DNA from: an uncultured Clostridia bacterium
Lineage (GTDB): Bacteria > Bacillota > Clostridia > Christensenellales > UBA1242
Reading direction: 5' to 3'
DNA: 12,548 nt
NCBI GenBank assembly: GCA_934772445.1
Contig: CAKVMJ010000031.1
Coordinates: 1 to 12,548 of the forward strand
Both the position numbers and the translations under genes were made by a program. Below the pieces are notes generated by a model that saw nothing but the letters and a program-made list of their open reading frames with translations, had not been told where the DNA came from and did no database searches. Positions 7,677 to 12,548 of the stretch are shown piece by piece (position 1 is the stretch's first letter; every line of letters starts with the position of its first letter).

Positions 7677-9230
7677 ATGAGCATAATAGAGATAAGTGAT
7701 TTTTCTCAAAGTTTTGGAGATAAGATAATTTATGACCACGCTAACTTCGTTTTAAATAATAATGAAAAAATTGGAATAGTTGGATTGAATGGCGCTGGAA
7801 AGAGTACGCTATTAAAAATACTTGAAGGCGATGTTTTGGTGGATAATGGTAAAATATATAAAAATCCAAGATATAGGATTAAATATTTAGACCAACACGC
7901 CGAAATTGAAGGCGATTTAACTATTAAAGAATATTTGGCAGGTGCTTTTGCTGATTTATTTAAAACAGAAGAAAAATTAAATGAAATTAATGAAAAATTG
8001 GCAACAGAAACAAATGATGCTAAATTACAAAAATTATTAGAAAAAAGTGGCGAATTGTATGAAAAATTACTAGAAAATGATTTTTATACAATTGATAGTA
8101 ATATAAATAAAGTTGCAAATGGACTAGGCGTTACGGCTTTTGGTCTTGATACTAAAATAAGTACTTTATCTGGAGGTCAGAGAGCAAAAGTAATTTTATC
8201 TAAATTATTGCTGGAAGATCCAGAGGTTATGGTACTTGATGAACCAACAAACTTTTTAGATGTTAACCATATTGATTGGCTTTCTAAATATATTAAAGCA
8301 AGTGAGAAATGTTTTATTATAGTTAGTCACGATGAAAACTTTTTAAATGGTGTTGTAACTCATATTTGTGATGTTGAAAATGGTAAAATAAATAAGTATT
8401 TAGGTAATCTAATTAAAGTAAAAGAATTAAAAGCTGAGCAAAGAATTCATTTAGAAAAAGCTTATGAAAATCAACAAAAAGAAATAAAGAAATTGCAAGA
8501 TTATATTGATAGAAATAAAGCAAGAGCAGCCACAGCTAATATGGCAAAAAGTAGGGAAAAGAAACTTGAGAAAATGGATAAAATTTCGCCTCCGAGTGAT
8601 AGGATTAAACCAACTTTTAGTTTTGCGCAAAAGGAATTTGCTGGAAACTTAATGTTAAAGGTTGAGAACTTAGTGGTGGGATATACAAAACCATTGTTAA
8701 AAAAGCCTGTTTCTTTTGAGATTGTGAATGGAGATAGACTTGCGATAACTGGATTTAATGGTATTGGAAAAAGTACATTGCTAAAAACAATCCTAGGAAT
8801 TATACCTGCACTTGAAGGGAAATATGAAGTTAGTAGAAATGTAATTTTGGGATATTATGAACAAGAAAATAACTTCAATCATTTTGAAGGTACACCTTTA
8901 ACATATATTTTAAATGAGTTTCCAAAGCTAACAGAAAAAGCGGTTAGAGCAAGCCTATCAAAAAGTGGATTATCTATAGAACATTGTAGAAAACAAGTAA
9001 AGATGTTAAGTGGTGGGGAACAGAGTAAGATTAAAATTTGCGAATTAACCATAAAACCATCAAACTTATTAATCTTAGATGAACCAACAAATCATTTAGA
9101 TATTTTAGCAATTGAAAGATTGGAAGAGGCTATGAAAGAATATAAGGGAGCAATTATATTTGTTAGCCACGATAAAGAATTTGTTAGAAATAATGCAACA
9201 AAGATTTATGATTTAGAAAAGAATGTTTAA
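7677..9230 (+). CDS. ABC-F family ATPase (ribosome-associated type)
   Basis: The 517-residue protein has two ABC ATPase domains in one chain and no membrane segments, the mark of the ABC-F family, whose members bind the ribosomal E site and influence translation or antibiotic resistance. Domain 1: Walker A GLNGAGKST (36-44), signature LSGGQ (164-168), Walker B LDEPTN with Asp188/Glu189. A charged helical linker at about 240-320 (P-site tRNA-interaction motif) includes ARAATANMAKSREKKLEKM. Domain 2: Walker A GFNGIGKST (359-367), LSGGE (444-448), LDEPTNHLD with Asp468/Glu469. Both catalytic glutamates are present, so both sites should hydrolyse ATP. ATG at 7677 has AGGAGA at 7667-7672. It follows gltX by 27 bases and is probably co-transcribed, which fits a translation role. 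The subfamily, and whether it protects against an antibiotic, cannot be assigned from sequence alone. Confidence 0.92.
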   Translation: MSIIEISDFSQSFGDKIIYDHANFVLNNNEKIGIVGLNGAGKSTLLKILEGDVLVDNGKIYKNPRYRIKYLDQHAEIEGDLTIKEYLAGAFADLFKTEEKLNEINEKLATETNDAKLQKLLEKSGELYEKLLENDFYTIDSNINKVANGLGVTAFGLDTKISTLSGGQRAKVILSKLLLEDPEVMVLDEPTNFLDVNHIDWLSKYIKASEKCFIIVSHDENFLNGVVTHICDVENGKINKYLGNLIKVKELKAEQRIHLEKAYENQQKEIKKLQDYIDRNKARAATANMAKSREKKLEKMDKISPPSDRIKPTFSFAQKEFAGNLMLKVENLVVGYTKPLLKKPVSFEIVNGDRLAITGFNGIGKSTLLKTILGIIPALEGKYEVSRNVILGYYEQENNFNHFEGTPLTYILNEFPKLTEKAVRASLSKSGLSIEHCRKQVKMLSGGEQSKIKICELTIKPSNLLILDEPTNHLDILAIERLEEAMKEYKGAIIFVSHDKEFVRNNATKIYDLEKNV

Positions 9231-9271
9231 ATTATTGATATGATGTTGTGAACATTTTAAATAAAAAAAAT

Positions 9272-9305
9272 TAGGAAGATAATATAAAGTATCTTCCTAT
9301 TTTTT
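9272..9305 (+). terminator. Terminator after the ABC-F gene
   Basis: A 9-bp stem, AGGAAGATA (9273-9281) with TATCTTCCT (9290-9298), encloses an 8-base loop and is extended by one T-A pair (9272/9299). T-run at 9300-9305; the A-run at 9263-9270 on the other side means it could also stop minus-strand transcription. It closes the gltX-ABC-F unit. Confidence 0.85.
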
Positions 9306-9352
9306 ATGCGTATATCTTGAACCAAAATTATAAACTCTACATACAAAATAAT

Positions 9353-10432
9353 ATGGATAAAAAAATTTTGATAAGTTTATGTATGATTGTAAAAAATGAA
9401 TCGGCTTGCATTGAAGGGGTATTGAATAGTGTTGGTAATTTTCCTGATGAAATTATTATCGTTGATACAGGTTCTACTGATAACACAAAAGAATTGGTAA
9501 GAAAATTCACAAATAAAATTTATGATTTTAAGTGGAATGATAACTTTTCCGATGCTAGAAATTTTTCATTTTCAAAAGCTAAAGGCGAATATATAATTTG
9601 GTTAGATGCAGATGATTATATATCCAATAATGAATTGAAAAAATTAATAGAGTTTAAAAATAATATAAATAAAAATATTGATATATTTATGGTTAAGTAT
9701 CAACACTTTGATAATAAAAATCCAAACCCTAATTTTGAATTTTATAGAGAAAGAATAATTAGAAATCATTCTAGATATAAATGGGCTGGAGCTGTTCACG
9801 AGTGTATTAATTTAATTGGCAATATTGAATATTTGGATATTGCTATAGAGCATAAAAGAGGTGAAAAATCTGACCCAAAGCGTAATTTAAAAATATATGA
9901 ACAATTAATAAAATCTGGAAAACAATTAAATACTAGAGAAGTATATTATTATGCTCGTGAACTTTATGATAATGGAAAATATAAAAAATCAATTCAATGG
10001 ATAAATAAATTTTTAAAATTAAATGATGCTTGGATTGAAGATAAAATAGGGGCAATAGAGATTAAAACTCTCTCATACTTTATGCTTAATGAAATAGATA
10101 AAGCTCAACAAACTCTTTTAAATTCATTAAAAATAACAATTCCTAGAGCAAATATTTGTTGCCTACTTGCTGACACTTTTATGGCACAAAATGTACTTTA
10201 TAATGCCATTTATTGGTATAAACAGGCTATAAATTGTCAAAAAGATAACAAAAATGGCTTTGTAAATAATGATTATTTTTCCTATTACCCTAATATAAAA
10301 CTTGTAATTTGTTATTATGATTTAGGAAATTTGAAAAATGCAAAGGTTTGTAATGATGAAGCATTAAAAGCAAAACCATTTGATTATTACGCATTAAAAA
10401 ATAAAGAATTTTTCGACTCTGTGTCTTTATAA
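9353..10432 (+). CDS. Family 2 glycosyltransferase with TPR-like C-terminal half
   Basis: The 359-residue protein has a GT-A glycosyltransferase domain at about 1-180 and a helical tail. Landmarks: ISLCMIVKNE (8-16); DEIIIVDTGSTDNT (32-45), the nucleotide-sugar binding strand; WNDNFSDARN (61-70); WLDADD (83-88) with the metal-binding DxD; and WAGAVHE (144-150), usual in this subfamily. From about 190 the helices (REVYYYARELYDNGKYKKSI and later YYDLGNLKNA) look like tetratricopeptide repeats. No membrane segment or signal peptide is seen, so it is likely cytoplasmic, using an activated sugar. Acceptor unknown: cell-surface polymer or peptide, the latter because S-glycosyltransferases for bacteriocins belong to this superfamily. 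ATG at 9353 gives the family-like N-terminus; an in-frame TTG at 9317 adds 12 residues. Neither start has a Shine-Dalgarno. It stands alone between a terminator and the accessory region, with no sugar-pathway neighbours. Confidence 0.85.
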   Translation: MDKKILISLCMIVKNESACIEGVLNSVGNFPDEIIIVDTGSTDNTKELVRKFTNKIYDFKWNDNFSDARNFSFSKAKGEYIIWLDADDYISNNELKKLIEFKNNINKNIDIFMVKYQHFDNKNPNPNFEFYRERIIRNHSRYKWAGAVHECINLIGNIEYLDIAIEHKRGEKSDPKRNLKIYEQLIKSGKQLNTREVYYYARELYDNGKYKKSIQWINKFLKLNDAWIEDKIGAIEIKTLSYFMLNEIDKAQQTLLNSLKITIPRANICCLLADTFMAQNVLYNAIYWYKQAINCQKDNKNGFVNNDYFSYYPNIKLVICYYDLGNLKNAKVCNDEALKAKPFDYYALKNKEFFDSVSL

Positions 10433-10466
10433 AATAATTGAATTATTATGATTAATTGATAAATTA

Positions 10467-10475
10467 TGATATAAT
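10467..10475 (+). promoter_or_regulatory. Extended -10 promoter element with overlapping inverted repeat
   Basis: TGA followed by TATAAT (10470-10475) forms an extended -10 element without a recognisable -35 box. Immediately downstream, CTCTTGAAAT (10476-10485) pairs with ATTTTAAGAG (10495-10504), one wobble, 9-base loop. Because transcription would start near 10482, most of the left arm is untranscribed, so the repeat is more likely a protein-binding operator than an RNA hairpin. The right arm overlaps the purine-rich ribosome binding site of the small frame at 10513. Confidence 0.45.
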
Positions 10476-10512
10476 CTCTTGAAATTATTTATTTATTTTA
10501 AGAGAAGATTTT

Positions 10513-10614
10513 ATGAATAGAATATATATTATTTTTAGATGAGTTTTAATATTCTGGACTTTGTTTATTGGTATTGGAGCGGTGCTAGGTTCATTATTTA
10601 TGTTTTATTATTAA
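10513..10614 (+). pseudogene. Broken or recoded small membrane-peptide frame
   Basis: An ATG at 10513 with AAGAGAAG at 10500-10507 opens a frame coding MNRIYIIFR, meets TGA at 10540-10542, and continues in the same frame as VLIFWTLFIGIGAVLGSLF and MFYY to TAA. Read through, it is a 33-residue single-pass hydrophobic peptide with a basic start. The hydrophobic pattern across the TGA and the promoter ahead of it suggest a once-intact tiny membrane protein, or an N-terminal remnant of a longer one. TGA is not read as tryptophan elsewhere here, so nonsense decay is the simplest reading. Alternative: ATG at 10539 overlaps the TGA (ATGA) and opens a different frame of 29 residues with no recognisable features. 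Confidence 0.3.
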
Positions 10615-10681
10615 CCTATCATAAATGAAGTTTTTTGAAAAATGTTTTAAAATGTAAATTTAAAATTTAATTAATACTTAT

Positions 10682-10703
10682 TTTTAATTTTAATTTTAAT
10701 TTA
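10682..10703. repeat. TTTTAA simple repeat
   Basis: Three full copies of TTTTAA and a partial fourth, in a featureless AT-rich stretch (10615-10774) where I find no gene or RNA fold. Probably low-complexity sequence without function. Confidence 0.6.
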
Positions 10704-10774
10704 TAGATTGTTTGTCATATTAATAAGTTTTAGAAAATAACGAAAACGAATTAGATAACATTATTATATAATAA

Positions 10775-10807
10775 TTCTACTCAAATTCTACTCACACTCT
10801 ACTCAAA
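10775..10807. repeat. Three tandem 11-bp direct repeats, arm-site-like
   Basis: TTCTACTCAAA (10775-10785), TTCTACTCACA (10786-10796) and CTCTACTCAAA (10797-10807) follow head to tail, differing at only two positions. An 11-bp period puts each copy on the same helix face, as for protein-binding sites. Degenerate copies occur at 10929-10986, beyond the tRNA fragment. Such direct repeats around a tRNA-derived core resemble arm-type binding sites of tyrosine integrases; that role is inferred. Confidence 0.7.
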
Positions 10808-10811
10808 GAAT

Positions 10812-10838
10812 AAAAAAACCACTCATTTGAGTGGTTTT
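10812..10838 (-). terminator. Hairpin with T-run, probably terminating minus-strand transcription
   Basis: AAAACCACTCA (10815-10825) and TGAGTGGTTTT (10828-10838) form a perfect 11-bp inverted repeat around two bases. On the minus strand the stem is followed by seven Ts (complement of 10812-10818), against four on the plus strand, so it should work mainly leftward, where the interrupted tRNA gene points. The arms also contain ACTCA, the core of the neighbouring 11-bp repeats, so a protein-binding role is possible too. Confidence 0.65.
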
Positions 10839-10841
10839 ACC

Positions 10842-10887
10842 TACTATATATAGCGAAAAAAAGTACAATAAACAACTATATATAGTA
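10842..10887. repeat. 12-bp inverted repeat: two phased copies of palindrome CTATATATAG
   Basis: TACTATATATAG (10842-10853) and its exact reverse complement (10876-10887) flank 22 bases. Each arm contains the palindrome CTATATATAG, centred 32 bp apart, about three helical turns, so two dimers could bind on one DNA face. It lies directly left of the tRNA 3' end at 10892. Binding by a regulator or recombination-directionality protein is a guess. Confidence 0.65.
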
Positions 10888-10891
10888 TTTA

Positions 10892-10919
10892 TGGTTGGGA
10901 TAAGTGGACTTGAACCACG
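10892..10919 (-). other. tRNA 3'-end fragment, probable attachment-site core
   Basis: On the minus strand this reads CGTGG-TTCAAGT-CCACT-TATCCCA-A-CCA: T-stem, T-loop with the TTC start, T-stem, acceptor 3' strand, discriminator and encoded CCA. One T-stem pair (49-65) is mismatched. The 5' side (10920 rightward) lacks the matching TGGGATA acceptor strand, D-arm and anticodon arm, so this is not a working tRNA. The implied U1-A72 pair is typical of tRNA-Gln, a weak hint. Such a fragment is what remains at the far end of an element integrated into a tRNA gene; the T-stem arms around the 7-base T-loop look like the core sites of a tyrosine recombinase. If so, the element lies to the right and the intact tRNA at its other end. 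An additional inverted repeat, ATAAGTGGA (10900-10908) with TCCACTTAT (10924-10932), extends into the non-tRNA side. Confidence 0.65.
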
Positions 10920-10928
10920 ATTTTCCAC

Positions 10929-10986
10929 TTATACTCAACTAGATAAAGTCATTTTTTAAGCATTCTCAACTCATTTTCTACTCGTT
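10929..10986. repeat. Degenerate copies of the 11-bp repeat right of the tRNA fragment
   Basis: TTATACTCAAC (10929-10939, 9 of 11 matches to TTCTACTCAAA), a weaker ATTCTCAAC (10962-10970) and TTCTACTCGTT (10976-10986, 8 of 11) keep the orientation of the three tandem copies on the left. With those copies they surround the tRNA-derived core, as integrase arm sites surround an att core. Confidence 0.5.
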
Positions 10987-11023
10987 TTGCGGAATTAGCA
11001 TTTTTTGAAATTGATATTCTCTA

Positions 11024-11092
11024 TGTGGATAACTTTTCTGTTTTTGTGGATTAATTTTTGTATAATATATATTATATATTTATATATATATT
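11024..11092. other. Putative replication origin: DnaA-box-like sites and AT-rich unwinding region
   Basis: TGTGGATAA at 11024-11032 is the exact complement of the DnaA box TTATCCACA; a one-mismatch copy, TGTGGATTA, lies at 11045-11053, 21 bp on (two helical turns) in the same orientation. They are followed at 11054-11092 by almost pure A/T, a plausible unwinding element. The neighbouring gene pair resembles a replication module, so this may be the element's origin. Two boxes are too few for a chromosomal oriC, and a chance DnaA box in AT-rich DNA is possible. Confidence 0.45.
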
Positions 11093-11095
11093 AAT

Positions 11096-11115
11096 CGCGT
11101 ACGCGTGCGTGTATA
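11096..11115. repeat. 20-bp alternating pyrimidine-purine tract with a CGCGTACGCG palindrome
   Basis: Every step from 11096 to 11115 alternates pyrimidine and purine; the first ten bases are the palindrome CGCGTACGCG. Such tracts favour Z-DNA under negative supercoiling. It is a GC-rich island inside strongly A/T flanks, directly beside the putative unwinding region. Confidence 0.6.
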
Positions 11116-11170
11116 ATTTATATATTTAATACAAATTTATGAATATAAGGATATATTATATATGTAGGAA

Positions 11171-11275
11171 TTTTTGGCCACACCCTGAGGAAATTTTTGC
11201 CATAGTATTTTAGAAAAAATCCATAGTATTTTTTGCCATTGTTTATATAAAAAGTGTGTCCTTTTTGCCACACCT
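11171..11275. repeat. Cluster of four TTTTTG(G)CCA repeats, iteron-like
   Basis: Copies lie at 11171-11180 (TTTTTGGCCA), 11194-11202, 11230-11238 and 11262-11270 (TTTTTGCCA). The outer two continue as CACACC, the inner two as TAG or TTG; the string CCATAGTATTTT occurs twice (11200-11211 and 11221-11232). Spacing is irregular (23, 36, 32), so these are not regular plasmid iterons, but they could be binding sites for the initiator-like protein or HTH regulator encoded nearby. No open reading frame of note crosses the region. Confidence 0.55.
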
Positions 11276-11280
11276 TTCAG

Positions 11281-11333
11281 AATAAAAAAAGAAGTATTGA
11301 AAATTTTTTCAGTTTCAAAACATCTTTTTTATT
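11281..11333 (-). terminator. Terminator of the minus-strand HTH/initiator operon
   Basis: A long imperfect inverted repeat joins 11281-11302 with 11313-11333: an A-rich AATAAAAAA...GAAGTATTGAAA arm against TTTCAAAACATCTTTTTTATT. On the minus strand the stem ends in a run of seven Ts, 22 bases after the stop codon of the HTH gene. Both strands carry T-runs, so it may act both ways. Confidence 0.65.
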
Positions 11334-11354
11334 AAATTATTTTTAGAATTGGAG

Positions 11355-11564
11355 TTAAGCTTTATTAAAAGTTTGCTTATAAAATTTATTAATCAACGCT
11401 TTTGAAATCGTGTTGGGCTCACGGTCGTAGTTCTCGTAGTTGCGAATTGAACGGGAGCTTACTCCAATTTTTTCTGCGAGTTCTTCCTGAGAAATCGCGA
11501 GTTCTTCTCTTAGTTCTTGAATTTTTAATTTGTATTCAAGGTTATACTTTTTTAAGTATTTCAA
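11355..11564 (-). CDS. Small XRE-family helix-turn-helix regulator
   Basis: The 69-residue protein is little more than one Cro/CI-type DNA-binding domain: after a basic, helical N-terminus, SQEELAEKIGVSSRSIRNYE (25-44) is the helix-turn-helix, followed by REPNTISKALINKF. It probably represses a promoter of the element, as a dimer. The TTG start at 11564 is supported by AAGGGGG at 11573-11579, well spaced. It begins 22 bases after the initiator-like gene and is probably co-transcribed. Base use is unlike the chromosomal genes: 29 of 60 bases at 11401-11460 are G or C, and it uses CGC, CGT and CTC codons where the neighbours use AGA and TTA, a sign of different origin. Its operator is unknown; nearby repeats are candidates. 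Confidence 0.8.
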   Translation of the reverse strand: MKYLKKYNLEYKLKIQELREELAISQEELAEKIGVSSRSIRNYENYDREPNTISKALINKFYKQTFNKA

Positions 11565-11586
11565 ATAAAATTCCCCCTTAATTTTA

Positions 11587-12309
11587 TTAATCTGCCTCTA
11601 TTTGTTCTGTAAAGATTTTCAAATAGCTGTCACAGATTGCTTGCTCTATAAAAAACTTATTATCTTCCAGAAGTTTTAAATCAACGGATTTCAGAAGAGA
11701 AAATGAAAACTTTAAGTATTTATCCTTATAAGTATCCAAATAAAGGTTCTTCAGATAAGAATAAACTAAATCAGATACCAACAATTTTAACCGTTTTTTA
11801 AATTCTAAGTTGAAATAACTCAAATTAATTTTCTCAAAAACAGAGCCTTTAATCTTTGTATTTTTATATACAAAAAATTTATGGTTGAATCCAATTTCAC
11901 TAAACGGAGCTGTATCTGTTTTAATATATTTCTGAAGATTGGAATCTCTTCCTGGCTTAAAATTCGAAGGCTCTTCAGCATTGTTACTGTATAATGGACT
12001 CAGATTTAACGCGATGAACAAGTCGTTCGAATTTAATGTTTTATGTCTAATTAAAAGTCCTTTTTCTTCAAATTTAGAAAACATTTTAGTTAAGCTTCTT
12101 TTGGTTTTTAAATCTAAAATTGGATTGTCTTTTAGAATTTTAGAATATTTGATTAAGTAGAATCTATATTTTCCGTTCGAGAAGCTTTTTTCTTGCGCCA
12201 TTCTTCCTGAGTTTATAAAATCCTCTAAATAGGAGAGGACTCGAGCCTCTTTTAAATTGAGTTCGAGTGCGATTAAGTTGTCCTGTTCATAATTGATTTT
12301 TGGTATCAT
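11587..12309 (-). CDS. Winged-helix DNA-binding protein, probable replication initiator
   Basis: The 240-residue protein has a predicted winged helix-turn-helix at about 15-107: LNLKEARVLSYLEDF, then KYRFYLIKYSKILKDNPILDLKTKRSLTKMFSKFEEKGLLI and a basic wing. This Y-x-x-Y-x-K-I...P-I-L...K-x-x-R-S-L pattern resembles wHTH domains of phage and mobile-element replication proteins (DnaD/replisome-organizer type). A polar linker at about 108-130 leads to a helical, lysine- and tyrosine-rich C-terminal half that I do not recognise. No ATPase motif or nickase HUH motif is seen. ATG at 12309 lies 11 bases from GGAG (12321-12324). It heads the operon with the XRE regulator, and repeats and DnaA-box-like sites lie nearby, which supports a replication or copy-control role; a transcription regulator remains possible. 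Confidence 0.6.
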   Translation of the reverse strand: MIPKINYEQDNLIALELNLKEARVLSYLEDFINSGRMAQEKSFSNGKYRFYLIKYSKILKDNPILDLKTKRSLTKMFSKFEEKGLLIRHKTLNSNDLFIALNLSPLYSNNAEEPSNFKPGRDSNLQKYIKTDTAPFSEIGFNHKFFVYKNTKIKGSVFEKINLSYFNLEFKKRLKLLVSDLVYSYLKNLYLDTYKDKYLKFSFSLLKSVDLKLLEDNKFFIEQAICDSYLKIFTEQIEAD

Positions 12310-12317
12310 TTTTGCAT
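12306..12317 (-). promoter_or_regulatory. Three-codon leader frame overlapping the initiator-like start
   Basis: ATG-CAA-AAA-TGA on the minus strand ends in an ATGA overlap with the ATG of the initiator-like gene. GGAG at 12321-12324 stands 3 bases before this ATG and 11 before the gene's ATG, so the ribosome binding site may serve either. If used, it could couple or dampen translation of the initiator; it may equally be chance. Confidence 0.3.
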
Positions 12318-12390
12318 TTTCTCCAAAAAAAACTTGCCGTTTTTTTCTTAAACTTTTCTGAATTTTCCTAAAGTAAAATTCATTAATCGG

Positions 12391-12421
12391 TTGAATTTAA
12401 AATAAAAATTTGTAATATAAT
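12391..12421 (+). promoter_or_regulatory. Candidate rightward promoter, divergent from the initiator gene
   Basis: TTGAAT (12391-12396) and TATAAT (12416-12421) are 19 bases apart, slightly long. It faces right; no plus-strand reading frame of note follows within the window, so the product would lie beyond the edge or be an RNA. I find no convincing minus-strand promoter for the initiator gene in 12325-12548. Confidence 0.35.
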
Positions 12422-12457
12422 CTGTAATTAAAAATATAAACTGAAGGTTAGCGTGAA

Positions 12458-12548
12458 ATAGATTAAATTTGAAAATATATAGATTAAATTTTTTGTGCTT
12501 TTTATAAATTTTTTTGAAAATCACAGATTTTGAGTAAAAAAATTTGAA
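12458..12548. repeat. Right-edge AT-rich direct repeats
   Basis: ATAGATTAAATTT occurs at 12458-12470 and again at 12479-12491, a 21-bp period (two helical turns). TTTGAAAAT occurs at 12468-12476 and 12513-12521, and AAATTTGAA closes the window at 12540-12548. They lie upstream of the initiator-like gene, where iterons or operators are often found, but low sequence complexity weakens the case. No gene seen here. Confidence 0.5.

Noticed and set aside
7289..7684. 131-codon open frame on the minus strand
   Set aside because: It lies almost wholly inside gltX, opposite a clearly coding frame, with no recognisable domain; treated as a shadow of gltX.
10513..10614. Genetic code with TGA read as tryptophan
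   Set aside because: All tryptophans in the intact genes are TGG and none of these genes contains in-frame TGA, unlike AT-rich genomes that use that code.
10539..10628. 29-residue frame starting at the ATGA overlap
   Set aside because: No recognisable features and a poorly positioned ribosome binding site; the frame of the upstream ATG looks more protein-like.
10775..10838. Possible CRISPR array
   Set aside because: The repeats are 11 bp and contiguous without spacers, and no cas genes are near.
10892..10990. Complete tRNA or tmRNA gene on the minus strand
   Set aside because: Only the T-arm and acceptor 3' strand are present; no TGGGATA 5' strand, D-arm or anticodon arm is found to the right, and the acceptor sequence does not fit the GGGG start of tmRNA.
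11939..12160. 73-codon open frame on the plus strand
   Set aside because: It is antisense inside the winged-helix gene, without a ribosome binding site or recognisable domain.
12325..12420. Minus-strand promoter for the initiator-like gene
   Set aside because: Several AT-rich -10-like strings exist, but none has a credible -35 box at 16-18 bases.

Overview
The window looks like the chromosome of an AT-rich Bacillota (Firmicutes)-type bacterium, probably an uncultured clostridial relative. The basis is strong AT bias, AGGAG-type ribosome binding sites, consensus sigma-A-like promoters, Rho-independent terminators and a PrsA-like lipoprotein. Species cannot be told from the sequence. All nine intact genes end in TAA or TAG, none in TGA; TGG is the only tryptophan codon, so the standard bacterial code fits.

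Positions 1-10432 are an ordinary chromosomal block, all on the + strand. It holds a SurA/PrsA-like lipoprotein with its own promoter and terminator; a YkvI-like multi-pass membrane protein; a small two-helix membrane protein of unknown role that heads an operon with valyl-tRNA synthetase (valS); then, after a hairpin terminator or attenuator, a glutamyl-tRNA synthetase-type enzyme with a duplicated-ATPase ABC-F protein close behind. A terminator follows, then an orphan family 2 glycosyltransferase with a TPR-like C-terminal half. Three proteins (ValRS, GluRS, ABC-F) serve translation; lipoprotein and membrane genes are self-contained.

Positions 10433-11354 are about 920 bases without an intact gene but full of structure: an extended -10 promoter followed by a tiny membrane-peptide frame broken by TGA; three tandem 11-bp repeats; a hairpin; two copies of a palindrome centred 32 bp apart; the 3' end of a tRNA gene (T-arm, acceptor strand, CCA) with no tRNA body; degenerate copies of the 11-bp repeat on its other side; two DnaA-box-like sites beside a very AT-rich stretch; a 20-bp pyrimidine-purine alternating tract; and four copies of a TTTTTG(G)CCA motif.

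Positions 11355-12548 carry a minus-strand pair: a winged-helix protein resembling replication initiators, followed by a small XRE-type HTH regulator whose codon use and G+C differ from the chromosomal genes.

My reading is that the right-hand end is the edge of an integrative element that used the T-loop region of a tRNA as attachment site and carries its own small replication/regulation module. The integrase, if present, lies outside the window. The tRNA fragment, repeats and genes are seen directly; the attachment, origin and initiator roles are inference.
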